A stretch of DNA of 64,000 nucleotides from Bacillus sp. AFS041924 (GCF_002577195.1 NZ_NULG01000016.1:48064-112063); one strand, 5' to 3'. Shown: positions 30,964 through 41,716, numbered from the stretch's first letter. The notes: a model not told the origin generated them from the sequence alone. Program-made: numbers and translations.

Positions 30964-32271
30964 ATGAAAAATAATTATAGATTCTTTATCATTTTTATGA
31001 TCATTATGATCACAATCGTTAATTATATCGACCGAGGTGCAATTGCATATGCACAGGCAGAAATAATTAAAGAGTTTGGATTAAGTCCAATCAGTTGGGG
31101 TGAAATCCTAGGATACTTTGGATATGGTTATATATTCGGTGCCTTATTTGGTGGAGCTTTTGCTGACAAAAAAGGACCAAGATTTATGTGGTTACTTGCC
31201 GCAACAGCTTGGTCAATTTTTGAGCTAGGTACAGTATTCGCTGGTCATTTAGGAGCTACTTTATTTGGTGGGTCAGCTTTAGCCGGATTCGCAGTTTTCA
31301 GAGTACTTTTCGGATTGGCAGAAGGACCGACCTTTTCTACTATGAATAAAACGATGGCTAACTGGGTTTCTCCAAAGGAAAGAGGGTTTGCAGTTGCACT
31401 TGGTTTAGTAGGTACACCTGTAGGGGCGCTTATTACTGCACCAATTGTTGTTGGTTTATTATCGGTAACAAATTGGAAAGTGACGTTTATCATTCTTGGG
31501 GTAATTGGTTTAATTTGGGCGTTTATTTGGTCTAAAGTATTTACAAACCTACCAGAAGATAATCCAAGGGTTACAAAACAGGAACTAGAGTTAATTCGCT
31601 TGAACAACCCAGTTAGTGGAAAAAGCATACAAGATCATACGCCGTGGTACCATTTTTTCAAAAATCCTACGTTAATCATGAATGCAATTGGATACTTTGC
31701 ATTTTTATATGTAAATATTTTATTACTTACTTGGACACCAAAATATTTACAGGATGAATTTGGTTTTTCATTAGCATCGCTAGGATTCGTTGGAATGATA
31801 CCATGGATTGGTGCGATTTTCACAGGTTTATTAGGCGGTAAAATATCAGATTCACTACTTAGAAAAACAGGTAATTTACGAATTGCTAGATCGTGGTTCA
31901 CAGTGATTTCATTATTCTTTACAGCAATTTGTTTCATGCTGATTCCAACAGTACAAAGCGCGACTGCTGTCTTAATCTTAATGTGTATTGGTAATGCATT
32001 TAACTATTTACCAAACTCGATCTATTGGACAGTAGTATTAGATACTGAGCCTAAAAAAGCTGGAACATTTGGTGGTGTAACACATTTCATCGCTAACCTT
32101 GCTACAATTATTGCGCCTACCTTAACTGGTAGCTTAGTTGCAAAACACGGTTATAATGCGATGTTTATTGCGGCATCAATAGCGGTAACATTAGGGATGG
32201 TTGCAATGGTATTTGTTAAACCAGGTAGTAGAGAAGTAACAGCTAGACCTTCGAATGATCTTGCTGGTTAA
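30964..32271 (+). CDS. MFS transporter, anion:cation symporter type
   Basis: A 435-residue inner-membrane carrier with about 12 transmembrane helices. NYIDRGAIAYAQ in helix 1, GALFGGAFADKKGPR between helices 2 and 3, and the central charged loop are characteristic of the ACS family (hexuronate/phthalate-type transporters). It has its own AGGAGG site and is followed by a terminator. Placement directly after hutUI suggests it takes up an organic acid entering this pathway, such as urocanate, or exports a product. The usual hut permease HutM is unrelated to this family. Substrate remains inference. Confidence 0.88.
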   Translation: MKNNYRFFIIFMIIMITIVNYIDRGAIAYAQAEIIKEFGLSPISWGEILGYFGYGYIFGALFGGAFADKKGPRFMWLLAATAWSIFELGTVFAGHLGATLFGGSALAGFAVFRVLFGLAEGPTFSTMNKTMANWVSPKERGFAVALGLVGTPVGALITAPIVVGLLSVTNWKVTFIILGVIGLIWAFIWSKVFTNLPEDNPRVTKQELELIRLNNPVSGKSIQDHTPWYHFFKNPTLIMNAIGYFAFLYVNILLLTWTPKYLQDEFGFSLASLGFVGMIPWIGAIFTGLLGGKISDSLLRKTGNLRIARSWFTVISLFFTAICFMLIPTVQSATAVLILMCIGNAFNYLPNSIYWTVVLDTEPKKAGTFGGVTHFIANLATIIAPTLTGSLVAKHGYNAMFIAASIAVTLGMVAMVFVKPGSREVTARPSNDLAG

Positions 32272-32281
32272 TCATGGTTTT

Positions 32282-32317
32282 AAAGAGAGATTGTTTCGGC
32301 AATTTCTCTTTTTTTAT
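32282..32317 (+). terminator. Rho-independent terminator after the hut transcription unit
   Basis: AAAGAGAGATTG pairs with CAATTTCTCTTT, then TTTTTATT. Confidence 0.8.
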
Positions 32318-32469
32318 TGCTCAGTTAAAGAATCATGTTGATTTTTTTGCAATTAGAAGTCCCTTTACTTAAAATTCATGCTTTAATTCATGGATTACTT
32401 GGACCTTGTCTTGTTTGTTGATTTTTCCTTGTTTTTTGAACTAGTATCCATGTTCGAAATCCGAATGGT

Positions 32470-32673
32470 CTAGTCCGATAGATTTGCCCAAAATGTGACC
32501 GGAAGAATAACACATTCCGGTGACCCATCTGTTAAAACTGTAATTTTTCTATCTATTAGATAAGAACGGATTCGGTCTAAACGTTCAGAGATGAGAAATT
32601 TTGGAAATAGGGAAAATTTATCATCCGATATTAATTCCTCTACAAAACCAGGTGACTTATTGATGAACCCTTT
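32470..32673 (-). pseudogene. Fragment of a GerA-family spore germination receptor subunit
   Basis: On the minus strand 67 codons read through PGFVEELISDDKFSLFPKFL, ERLDRIRSYLIDRKITVLTDG and ECVILPVTFWANLSD, then stop. This matches the conserved block of GerA/GerKA-type A subunits (E-D/N-x-x-FSPFPQ, ERPD-x-x-A, VDGTPF-x-L-x-xPxTFF). No start codon or the rest of the about 480-residue protein is found nearby. It is a fossil in an 860-bp gap whose remainder holds nothing else that I recognise. Confidence 0.7.
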
Positions 32674-33130
32674 TCAAATATACAATAGATTTTCTTATAA
32701 GACTGACTCTATTTTTAAAAATCTATAGCATTTTTTCTAAGTATTTAATTTTTGGAATCCAAAGTGACCATACAAAGTAAATTTTCTTAATAAAAAATAA
32801 TGGAATATAGAAGCACACAATCAAGATTGAAATAAAATAGCTAAAATTCCCCCAAAATTGTCTATTTTTAGATGATTTATCGAAAAGTCAATATTACTGG
32901 GCAGATGGACTGAAAAAACGGAAAAAATAAACTAGTTTCAACAGAAATAAACTAATTTTTATATCGAAAGCAAGGTTTTTTGTTCGTCATTTAACCACAA
33001 TTTCCTGCAAATCCCCCAATGTAGCTTCAGTACTTTTTAACGTATTATTAAGTCAAAGATTATTATTATTTAATATTTTTAATTTTTATAATAATTAATC
33101 ATCAAGACGAGTAAAAGTGGGGGGAGTAAC

Positions 33131-36100
33131 ATGAAAAAGAGAAGAAAGAAACGAACAATATCGCTCGTTGCATTAAGTAGTGCGATGTTGCTAAATATGG
33201 TCTTACCACAAAGTGCCATTCTTGCACACGCGGAGTCGAATGCTAATCAGAAAAATCCATCTGATGGGAAATTTACAGCAGATGAAGTGAACCGCATTTT
33301 GGATGGATTAACACCAGAACAAAAAGCGAGCATCAATAAGTTGACTGGTGCGGATAACACGAAAAAAATCCACGTCGATCAGAAAGATTTAAAAAGCGGA
33401 AAAAATATTGACGTAATTGTTCAATTTAAAGCGGATCCAGCGAAGATTCAAATGATTAAGCAATCACTTGCAAAAGGAAGCGCAAGCAAGCAAACATTTG
33501 CTGCTGATTACTCAGAGGCAAAACAAAAAGTTGCTGATGCACATGCGAAATTTAAAGCTTTTGTAAAGGCGCAACCAGGTAAGCAAATCACTGGTGGAAA
33601 AGAAGTTTCGACGAATATCCGAATCACAAGAGAGTATACTGATTCTTTTAACGGGGTTGCGCTATCTGTTCCGGCGAGTATGGTTGAAACGATTGCAAGC
33701 CAGGCAGATGTTGCTTCTGTATGGTCAGTGGTCCAATACGAAGCAGAAGAAGGAACACCTTCAGTCGAAACACCTACAGCAACCGAAGCGACAGAGATTG
33801 GAAAACCAACTGCAGGACTTTCATTAATGGGAGTCGATAAACTACAAGCAGAAGGCCATACAGGAAAATTTCAATCAGGCCCTCGTAAAGGTCAACGTGT
33901 TAAAGTTGGAGTTCTAGACACAGGAATTGACTATAACCATCCTGACTTATATAAAGTAACACACGATGAGAACGGTCAATTATACGGAGGACACGACTTT
34001 ATTAATTCTAAGGTTGATGCAGATGGAAACGTGATCCAAATAGATGATCATGATCCAATGGAAACAATTTATCCGGATTGGGAAGAAGCAAGAGAAAATT
34101 CACCTGGAAGTGTATCTTCTAATTACAAAGATTATGTCACAGAGCACGGTACACACGTATCAGGTACGATTGCAGCTAGTACGACAAATAATAATGACGT
34201 TTATTCAGCAAATGGTGTTGCACCAGATGTTGAACTTCATGGCTACCGAGTACTCGGCCCGGGTGGACATGGTACTTCTGACTCCGTACTAAGTGGAATT
34301 GAACAAGCAGTGATAGATAAAATGGATGTGGTGAATCTATCACTTGGTGCTATCATTAATGATCCATTTTATCCGACTAGTATTGCGATTAACAACGCAA
34401 CATTACAAGGTCTCATTTGTTCAGTCTCTGCAGGAAACGCAGGTCCAGGAGTCGCGACACTTGGATCACCAGGAACTTCACCACTTGCCATTACGGTTGG
34501 TGCAAGTACCGTTCCAGTAAAAATTCCTGTCCAAACATTGAAATTCGGTAATACGCCTTATCAAGCACGTTTATTCGGGAAACATTTTGCAGACGCTGAT
34601 GATGCGTTCAAAGGATTGTCGATTCCAATCGTTGATGTTGGTTTAGGAAGCCAAGATGATTATAAGGGAAGAGATATGAGTGGGAAAATAGCCGTTGTTA
34701 AACGCGGAGGCGATTCTTTATCTAAGAAAATGGCCAATGCGAAAGCTTCCGGGGCAAAAGGTATGATTATTTGGGATAACCAAGCTGATGAAGAAACCCA
34801 AGGTTATATTCCAAACTTCTTAGGGGTTAGCGGTGACAATATTTATGGTGTTTCGATTACACAAGCACAAGGTGAAGCACTCGTTAACGCAATCAAAGCC
34901 GACCCCGGGAACGCAAAGATTTCGTTCCCAATGACGCTGGATGCCCCAATCTACAAACCTGCTGATGAATTAGCATCGTTCAGTTCAACAGGACCAGTAA
35001 AAGATTGGAGCATCAAACCAGACGTTGTGGCACCAGGTGTCGACATTTTCTCAACACAACCATACGATGTGTGGGAACCAAATAGTAATAAAGATTATAA
35101 ATATGCGTATCAATCGATGTCAGGTACATCAATGGCTGCGCCTCACATAGCAGGAATTGCAGCGCTTGTGCTAGCTGCACATCCAGATTACACACCGGCC
35201 GATGTCAAAACGGCTTTAATGAATACTGCAAAAGATATCAATATGGATTCAAAAACATATAGTGTGTACCAAGTTGGGGCAGGACGTGTCGATCCAGTCC
35301 GAGCAGTTCACTCAGACATCAAAATCCAAGTATTAGACAAAGCGAAAAGCATGACAACAATCGATGGGCAATCTCAATTTACGGAAATCGATAACACGAC
35401 AGGTAGCTTATCGTTTGGATTTAATGGACGCGGAGAAGGAGCAAAACCTGGATCTGATGATGTTGTTCAATCAAAAGAGTTCGCAATTACAAACCAAGGT
35501 TCAACAAGTAAAACATTTAAACTAAGTTCTAAGTTTATTACAACAAAATTTGCGGGTTCAAATCCAGTAGGAGAAGGTACTGGAAATAATGTGAAAATCG
35601 ACTTTTCGACTGATGATACAAATGTAACGTCTTTAAGTGTAAACGGTAGTAGCTCAGTGAAAGCAAACGCAACGATTACCGTGCCAGCGAACGCATTAGA
35701 TGGTACGTATGAAGGTTATGTAAATGTTGTGAATGCAAATGACGCGAACGAATCATACCGCATTCCGTTCACAATCACCATTGCTGAAAAAGGAATTGAT
35801 TTTAAAGTGGACGTCAAAGCGATGACACTTACAGAGCGATATACTGGAAACTATAACCCAAATATTGGAGCACCAGGTTCAGGATATACTTTTTCTGTTA
35901 ACAGTGGAATGGAAAGTAGCTATGTTCTATTGAAGGATAAAGATGGAAACTATATCGGAGTCGTACAAAATATTAGCGATATAAGTGCGGCTGGTCCTGG
36001 GGTTATTTATGGTCCTATACAAATGCTTGTTGGTGGAAGATATTTACCATTTACAAAACCATTTGATGGCTCACTTGATCAAAATGGGATCGGAAAAACG

Positions 36101-39100
36101 CCTTCGATTCTTGAAGAAGGTACCTATTCAGTTGAGATGATTGCAACTGACAAAGATGGGAAAAAATTCACAAAAGAAGACACTCTTTATGTAGACTACA
36201 AAGCTCCTACATTAACGATGGATAGTGATTCGAAGCCAGGGATTTATGAAATCGACCCAACAGGATACAATCCAGGACAAGAAGTGAAAAGATTTTATGG
36301 TACAGTGTATGATTCGAATATTGATGTCATGAAAAATAATGGCGAAACTACTTTAAAAGATATCGATACTCTTAAACCTTCACCTGTAGATCAAGGGCAG
36401 AACACTGTTTTTGGTTATAAAGATGGTCCATTTATAACATCTATTTTTAGAACGGATGGAAGTGGTCGTTTTAATTTCGGTTTAACACCTGATGACATTA
36501 AAGCAAAAGGAATGAAATTTGTTATCTATCCTAGTGACTTTGCTGGGGCAGGTGACTGGTATACAACGAAGAAAAAATATTACTTCATCAAAAAAGGATC
36601 TCCTTATGTAAAACTAACAGCTTTTGGAGGAGTAGACCCAGAGCTAGAAAGCAAAGGAAACGTGGTCGTTGAACCGAAAAAACCATTTAAAGTGTCACTA
36701 ACGACGAAAAATGGAAATGGAATGGCCGGCGGTACGTTTTCAATTGAAGCTTCCTATACGCTTGAATATTCGAATATTAAGCTTTCTGACGAGTATGTAA
36801 ACTATTTAAGTAGTAAAGGAATTACACCTAAACTAACAATTGGACAGTCATATTTAAATCAAAACACAGGCAAAAATGCAATCGATGTAACCATTTCTGG
36901 CATTTCTGAAGCGGGTGCGCTGACGCAAGATATGAAGATTTTAGAAGCAGATCTGACTTATAAAGATGAGAATGCTTATGTTGGCCCAATAGACGAAAGT
37001 CTCGCTGTTGAAAAATCACGCTTCATAATCGATGGAGAAGACACAGACGTTCCGGCTTTCTTAACGAATATGCCACTTGTCAAACAACCAATCTCACAAG
37101 TGACGGGCCCTCTGTTTGCGGAAAGCTTCAGAGCAAACAGTCTAAGCGGAAGTTTTACGAATATTACGAAGGATTCAGGCGCGTTCGTTACAGCAAAAGA
37201 CGCGGATGGTAATACGTTTGTAACAGATAACGCAAGCGACACAAACACTGTTCAATACCAAAATCAAACGACAGGTACGTATTCCATTACAATGAAAGCA
37301 AGTGACAAACCATATTCAATTGAAACGTATATGCCAGGTCATTTCAAAGGATATCAAACAACGCCAGTTATTGGTTACAACAAATTCGGTTACCAATCAG
37401 GCTCTTACTTTAATTTCGCATCTATAAACACACCACTTTTACTTGGTGGAGATGTAAATGGCGATAATGTAATTGATATGAAGGATTTAGTTTCAGAAAT
37501 TCAAGCATATGCTGATTTCGATTTTCTAAAAGGTGTATCAGCACCTTCAAAGGAAAAAGCAGAATTCTTTACAAATTCTACTGCTCATCGGAATAATGAC
37601 ATTAGCTGGGCTTTCTCAGGATTAAATTCATTTGGAAGTTACTCTTTCAGTAATATTGATTACAATGATTTTTACTTTATCTTTAAAAACTTTGGTAAAA
37701 AAAATCAAAGTGCAATTGATGCAGGTAAGGTAGTCCCAGAACCACAACTTACTTTGACAGAAAATCTGTCTATCACATCAAATAGAGGAAATTATACAGA
37801 TTCTTCATATGATTCAAAAGTGAAAACTTATGACTTATCTGCTGGTAATGGTCTAGGTGAAGTAATGGCAAAGCTAAACTTTGCTGGTCCAGTGCAAAAA
37901 ACATCTGTCACACAATTACCAACTTTACAAGATTTGAAAAATGGTTCGACCGTTTCGTTCATCCCAACGAGCAATGTCATGTTAGATGATGTGGTATGGC
38001 GAGATGCGATTACAAAGGTTGAATTAGGAATAGGTGGAAATTTCACTGACGTAACGGATGCATTTGTACCAAATACAACCAATCCAGCTGTATGGATGAC
38101 AAAAGGAACTGCTACATTTGACCCGAATAAAGGGACTGTATATTTGCCTGCTAAATTAACGTTACACGGTTCCTTAATTAATACGACTGGCACGTACACG
38201 GTTCGCATCTCTTCTGATGGCTATCAACCAGTCACGACAAGCTTTACAATTGCTTCAGTGCCGATTCCAACTCCGACCATTCCAATGGTTACTGATCCAG
38301 CAAAAGCCCATATTGGAAACGATATTACGTTTAACTATACATTTGCTGATGATGCAAATTGGCGAAATGGAATCAATAAAATCGTTGTAAAAACAGCTGG
38401 TTTAACAACAGGCTTAGATATTACGGATCTAAAAGATGGTAATGGTAACTACTATTATGATCTTTCGCAACCTGGACAAATTACATTTAAGGCAGATTTA
38501 TTTAAAACTGATGCAAAACTTGATCCGAATAACGCAAATTCGTATAAAGCGGCCATCAATCCAGGTGGAGCTAACTTTTTACCTCAGCTATATCGATTTG
38601 ATATCGATTCAAAAGGTGAAGATGGAACCATCTATCCGACGGTAACGATTGGTGGAGATGGCACAAATGCGGCTCAACCAATTGGATATGGCATTACGTT
38701 TGATACAAAAGGTGGAAATGAAATTAAGCCATTTGCAGTCGGTTTCAGTCCAGCCAATTCTAAATATGGTAGCTCAGGATTCACTATATTTAATAGTAAT
38801 TCAAGTGGAAATCCGCTTCCTGTCAAACCTGGTTATACATTTGCTGGTTGGTATAATGTTGATCCAGTGACGAATGAATTAACAACCTTTTGGTATGCAC
38901 CTGGCATCTTAACGTCTGATTTAAAAATTGCTGCAAAATGGCAAGTGAGTTACACACAAAACAATTCACCTGTTGATTTGTCGAAACCAGATGGTGAGAA
39001 ATTTGTTGGTACAGTACTTGGTGAAGGCCCAGTTACGATTAAAATTCCAGACTATACAACGAATACACCATGGTTAAAGAAAAAGAGCGATATTGCAAAA

Positions 39101-41296
39101 ATTGACGCAAAGTACAGAAAAATGAAAGCAGATGGCACGTTTGAAACAACAGATAGTACGTATACGTTAGATCCAACTACGTATGATTTAGTTGATAATG
39201 GTGACGGGAGTGGTACGTTAACCTTCACAACGGCGACAGAAGCCTATGCAACAGCTCATCCAAGTGAAAAGTTTGCATTTAGTCGAGCGCCAAGTTCAAA
39301 TGGCTATCAACTGACATTAACGTCAACAACTGGAGAAACCCTTCAAATTCCAAATGTGAAACTAGGTTATCGCCGACACATTGAATTAAATGGAGGCACA
39401 TTAAATTCACCTGGCGATAGTTTCTTTAGTGACAAACTAGTTAACGGGAAAGCATTTGGTATTGATATGCTTTCAGCAGCACAAAGAGTGAAAAATGGCA
39501 ACCTTTCAATGATGCCAAACCTTTATTATGATGCAGCCGGAACAAGCGGACAAGATGTACCAATTTCAACAGCAACTGGTAAGGTATTGAAAAACAATGA
39601 AACGTACTACATCGCTTGGATGAAAACACCGCCTCAGGTTACAAAGGATGTCGTAGGAAATATTGTTGGAAGTGATATTACGATCGCCTTTACAGATGAC
39701 GGAACTTGGCGAAATAATATCAAGAAAGTTAGCATTGGTTCAAAAGTACTAAATGCGGGTACTGATTATAATATAACTTATGATTCAGTAACACACAAAG
39801 GTTCGATTACACTTGATAAATCATTATTTACAGCTGGACAAAAAGTAAATGTGAACATTTCGTCCGAAGGGTATTTGGATGCGACTGTAACAGACCAAGT
39901 CATTGGTTACACAGTTACATTTGAAACAAACGGAGGAGATGCAATCGATCCGCAAATCGTAGACTCACGTGTTACAATGCCAACTGAACCAACAAAAGTT
40001 GGTTATAAATTTATCGGATGGTACACTGACGAAGCGTTAACAACGCCGTTTGATTTCATAAGTATTGTAACAAAACCAATCACACTTTATGCGAAATATG
40101 CCTTAGCAACATCGATCGTAACAGCAGATACAACTGATAATGCATTAGGGAACGATATCGTATTAGAGTTCAGTGATAAAGAATGGGCAAATGCTATTAC
40201 AGGCATTAAACTCAATGGTAGTGCTGTAGATGAATCGAAATACAATGTGGATAAAGTTAACCGTACGATTACGTTAGATAAGAGTTTGTTCACAAGAACG
40301 AGAGATTATACAATTACAATTAAGGCTACTGAGTATGCTGATGTGACAGTAGTTCAAAAAATAGTAAATGGATATCATGTGCATTTCGTCCTTCCAGATG
40401 ATGCTCCAGCAGAAGTAAAAGAAGGGACAAAAGATCAAATTGTATCCCGTAGAATTACAGCACCAACAGTTTATGGTTATGATTTGACTTATTTCGTAGA
40501 TGCAGATTGTACAATCCCTTGGGATTTCACAAATACAATTTACTCTGAAAAAACAATTTATGTAAAATGGTCGATTCATAAGTTCACAGTAGAATTTAAC
40601 AAGCAAGATGGAAGTTTAGTAGAGACTAAGAAAGTGGATTATAACACGACAATGACAGCACCAACAGCACCAACAAGAACTGGATACACTTTTGTTGGAT
40701 GGTATAAAGATGCGGAAGGAAAAACACCATGGAATTTTGCTACAGATAAAGTAACAAAAGATACAGAGTTATTTGCTAAGTGGAACATTAACTCGTATAC
40801 AGTTAAATTTGATAGCCAAGGTGGAAGTGTAGTAGATGCTTTAAAAGCAAACTATAACACAATGATTGCTGAACCAACTGTACCAACAAGAAAAGGTTAC
40901 ACTTTTGTTGGATGGTATAAAGATACTAAAGGTCAAACACCATGGGATTTTGCAACAGATAAAGTAACGAGTGACACAATAATTTACGCAAGATGGTCTC
41001 TAAATGCACCTATCGTTAACCAAATCGATGAGAATGATCCAAAGATTTCAGGATCGACTTTAGCAAATGCAACGGTTACTATAAAAATCAATGATGTTGT
41101 AATTGCAACAGGTAAAGCTGATTCTAAAGGAATATTTAGTATCAAAATTAAACAACAAAAAGCAGGTACAGAATTATCAATCTATGCAAAGGATTCAACT
41201 GGAAACGAAAGTTCTGCAACAAAGATCAAAGTTTTAGAACACAAACCACCAAAAGGACCAAATAATTATATAATTGATGACAATGATCCAAAATAA
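33131..41296 (+). CDS. 2721-residue secreted S8 protease with dockerin, HID-like and InlB B-repeat modules
   Basis: Largest member of the protease set. Signal peptide (1-35), I9 propeptide (about 75-205), S8 domain with D263, H339 (EHGTHVSG), SAGNAGP and S667 (GTSMAAP), PA insertion (about 480-600), Fn3-like modules, a cohesin-like region (about 1165-1340) and a dockerin-like module at about 1438-1530 whose first Ca loop (GDVNGDNVID) is intact while a roughly 45-residue insertion separates a degenerate second loop. Unlike the paralogues, about 1190 residues follow: four Shr HID-like (DUF1533) modules with WRNxI-K motifs, five InlB/Flg_new B-repeats (GYTFVGWYKD ... KW), and a terminal Ig-like module. 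These look like surface-binding parts. It begins 9 nt after GGGGGAG. Confidence 0.9.
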   Translation: MKKRRKKRTISLVALSSAMLLNMVLPQSAILAHAESNANQKNPSDGKFTADEVNRILDGLTPEQKASINKLTGADNTKKIHVDQKDLKSGKNIDVIVQFKADPAKIQMIKQSLAKGSASKQTFAADYSEAKQKVADAHAKFKAFVKAQPGKQITGGKEVSTNIRITREYTDSFNGVALSVPASMVETIASQADVASVWSVVQYEAEEGTPSVETPTATEATEIGKPTAGLSLMGVDKLQAEGHTGKFQSGPRKGQRVKVGVLDTGIDYNHPDLYKVTHDENGQLYGGHDFINSKVDADGNVIQIDDHDPMETIYPDWEEARENSPGSVSSNYKDYVTEHGTHVSGTIAASTTNNNDVYSANGVAPDVELHGYRVLGPGGHGTSDSVLSGIEQAVIDKMDVVNLSLGAIINDPFYPTSIAINNATLQGLICSVSAGNAGPGVATLGSPGTSPLAITVGASTVPVKIPVQTLKFGNTPYQARLFGKHFADADDAFKGLSIPIVDVGLGSQDDYKGRDMSGKIAVVKRGGDSLSKKMANAKASGAKGMIIWDNQADEETQGYIPNFLGVSGDNIYGVSITQAQGEALVNAIKADPGNAKISFPMTLDAPIYKPADELASFSSTGPVKDWSIKPDVVAPGVDIFSTQPYDVWEPNSNKDYKYAYQSMSGTSMAAPHIAGIAALVLAAHPDYTPADVKTALMNTAKDINMDSKTYSVYQVGAGRVDPVRAVHSDIKIQVLDKAKSMTTIDGQSQFTEIDNTTGSLSFGFNGRGEGAKPGSDDVVQSKEFAITNQGSTSKTFKLSSKFITTKFAGSNPVGEGTGNNVKIDFSTDDTNVTSLSVNGSSSVKANATITVPANALDGTYEGYVNVVNANDANESYRIPFTITIAEKGIDFKVDVKAMTLTERYTGNYNPNIGAPGSGYTFSVNSGMESSYVLLKDKDGNYIGVVQNISDISAAGPGVIYGPIQMLVGGRYLPFTKPFDGSLDQNGIGKTPSILEEGTYSVEMIATDKDGKKFTKEDTLYVDYKAPTLTMDSDSKPGIYEIDPTGYNPGQEVKRFYGTVYDSNIDVMKNNGETTLKDIDTLKPSPVDQGQNTVFGYKDGPFITSIFRTDGSGRFNFGLTPDDIKAKGMKFVIYPSDFAGAGDWYTTKKKYYFIKKGSPYVKLTAFGGVDPELESKGNVVVEPKKPFKVSLTTKNGNGMAGGTFSIEASYTLEYSNIKLSDEYVNYLSSKGITPKLTIGQSYLNQNTGKNAIDVTISGISEAGALTQDMKILEADLTYKDENAYVGPIDESLAVEKSRFIIDGEDTDVPAFLTNMPLVKQPISQVTGPLFAESFRANSLSGSFTNITKDSGAFVTAKDADGNTFVTDNASDTNTVQYQNQTTGTYSITMKASDKPYSIETYMPGHFKGYQTTPVIGYNKFGYQSGSYFNFASINTPLLLGGDVNGDNVIDMKDLVSEIQAYADFDFLKGVSAPSKEKAEFFTNSTAHRNNDISWAFSGLNSFGSYSFSNIDYNDFYFIFKNFGKKNQSAIDAGKVVPEPQLTLTENLSITSNRGNYTDSSYDSKVKTYDLSAGNGLGEVMAKLNFAGPVQKTSVTQLPTLQDLKNGSTVSFIPTSNVMLDDVVWRDAITKVELGIGGNFTDVTDAFVPNTTNPAVWMTKGTATFDPNKGTVYLPAKLTLHGSLINTTGTYTVRISSDGYQPVTTSFTIASVPIPTPTIPMVTDPAKAHIGNDITFNYTFADDANWRNGINKIVVKTAGLTTGLDITDLKDGNGNYYYDLSQPGQITFKADLFKTDAKLDPNNANSYKAAINPGGANFLPQLYRFDIDSKGEDGTIYPTVTIGGDGTNAAQPIGYGITFDTKGGNEIKPFAVGFSPANSKYGSSGFTIFNSNSSGNPLPVKPGYTFAGWYNVDPVTNELTTFWYAPGILTSDLKIAAKWQVSYTQNNSPVDLSKPDGEKFVGTVLGEGPVTIKIPDYTTNTPWLKKKSDIAKIDAKYRKMKADGTFETTDSTYTLDPTTYDLVDNGDGSGTLTFTTATEAYATAHPSEKFAFSRAPSSNGYQLTLTSTTGETLQIPNVKLGYRRHIELNGGTLNSPGDSFFSDKLVNGKAFGIDMLSAAQRVKNGNLSMMPNLYYDAAGTSGQDVPISTATGKVLKNNETYYIAWMKTPPQVTKDVVGNIVGSDITIAFTDDGTWRNNIKKVSIGSKVLNAGTDYNITYDSVTHKGSITLDKSLFTAGQKVNVNISSEGYLDATVTDQVIGYTVTFETNGGDAIDPQIVDSRVTMPTEPTKVGYKFIGWYTDEALTTPFDFISIVTKPITLYAKYALATSIVTADTTDNALGNDIVLEFSDKEWANAITGIKLNGSAVDESKYNVDKVNRTITLDKSLFTRTRDYTITIKATEYADVTVVQKIVNGYHVHFVLPDDAPAEVKEGTKDQIVSRRITAPTVYGYDLTYFVDADCTIPWDFTNTIYSEKTIYVKWSIHKFTVEFNKQDGSLVETKKVDYNTTMTAPTAPTRTGYTFVGWYKDAEGKTPWNFATDKVTKDTELFAKWNINSYTVKFDSQGGSVVDALKANYNTMIAEPTVPTRKGYTFVGWYKDTKGQTPWDFATDKVTSDTIIYARWSLNAPIVNQIDENDPKISGSTLANATVTIKINDVVIATGKADSKGIFSIKIKQQKAGTELSIYAKDSTGNESSATKIKVLEHKPPKGPNNYIIDDNDPK

Positions 41297-41363
41297 TTTG
41301 AATGATTGAGGTAATTACTAAAAAGTGAAGTAACAAGCAGTATAAAATACTTTTAAAGAAGTC

Positions 41364-41410
41364 AAAAAGGGTGCTTATGATATAAAAGAGATTGATTAAA
41401 TACCCTTTTT
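41364..41410 (+). terminator. Possible terminator after the 2721-residue protease gene
   Basis: AAAAAGGGT / ACCCTTTTT stem with a long loop of about 29 nt. The T run is within the stem. Weaker than the hairpin at 41468. Confidence 0.45.
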
Positions 41411-41467
41411 GAAAGTAAATCGAATAGAACATCTTTTTTCAAATACAAACTTTCCCTTAAAAATAAT

Positions 41468-41511
41468 AAAAGACAAGAATACAAGCTTTGTATTCTTGTC
41501 TTATTTTTTTA
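41468..41511 (+). terminator. Strong Rho-independent terminator
   Basis: AGACAAGAATACAA / TTGTATTCTTGTCT, 14 perfect base pairs with a 3-nt loop, then TATTTTTTT. Confidence 0.9.
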
Positions 41512-41563
41512 AAAGAAAATCTTTGGCTCAAAACTCAAATAAAGAATGGGGTATTAAAGTATT

Positions 41564-41716
41564 AAAAAATACTTTGACAAAACTGTAGATATGAAAGATT
41601 TAGCATTTGTACAAGAAAACTTTTTACTTGAAAATGTAATTGAAATTAATCCGCCAACATCAAAGAAAAAGTACAAAGGTGTTACATTAGAAAAGATTTA
41701 AAAAGAGTTGAAATAG
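41564..41716 (+). pseudogene. Dockerin tail of a lost giant protease
   Basis: The frame reads FDKTVDMKDLAFVQENFLL then KKKYKGVTLEKI, an in-frame stop, and KELK with a final stop. This matches the last 60 residues of the dockerin proteases (for example VDAKDLAFVEKNYL and KSKYKTKTLE in copy 1). There is no start, no first Ca loop and nothing of the protease. It has kept a terminator at 41761-41802. Together with the propeptide remnant at 10652 it shows that more copies once existed. Confidence 0.75.
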
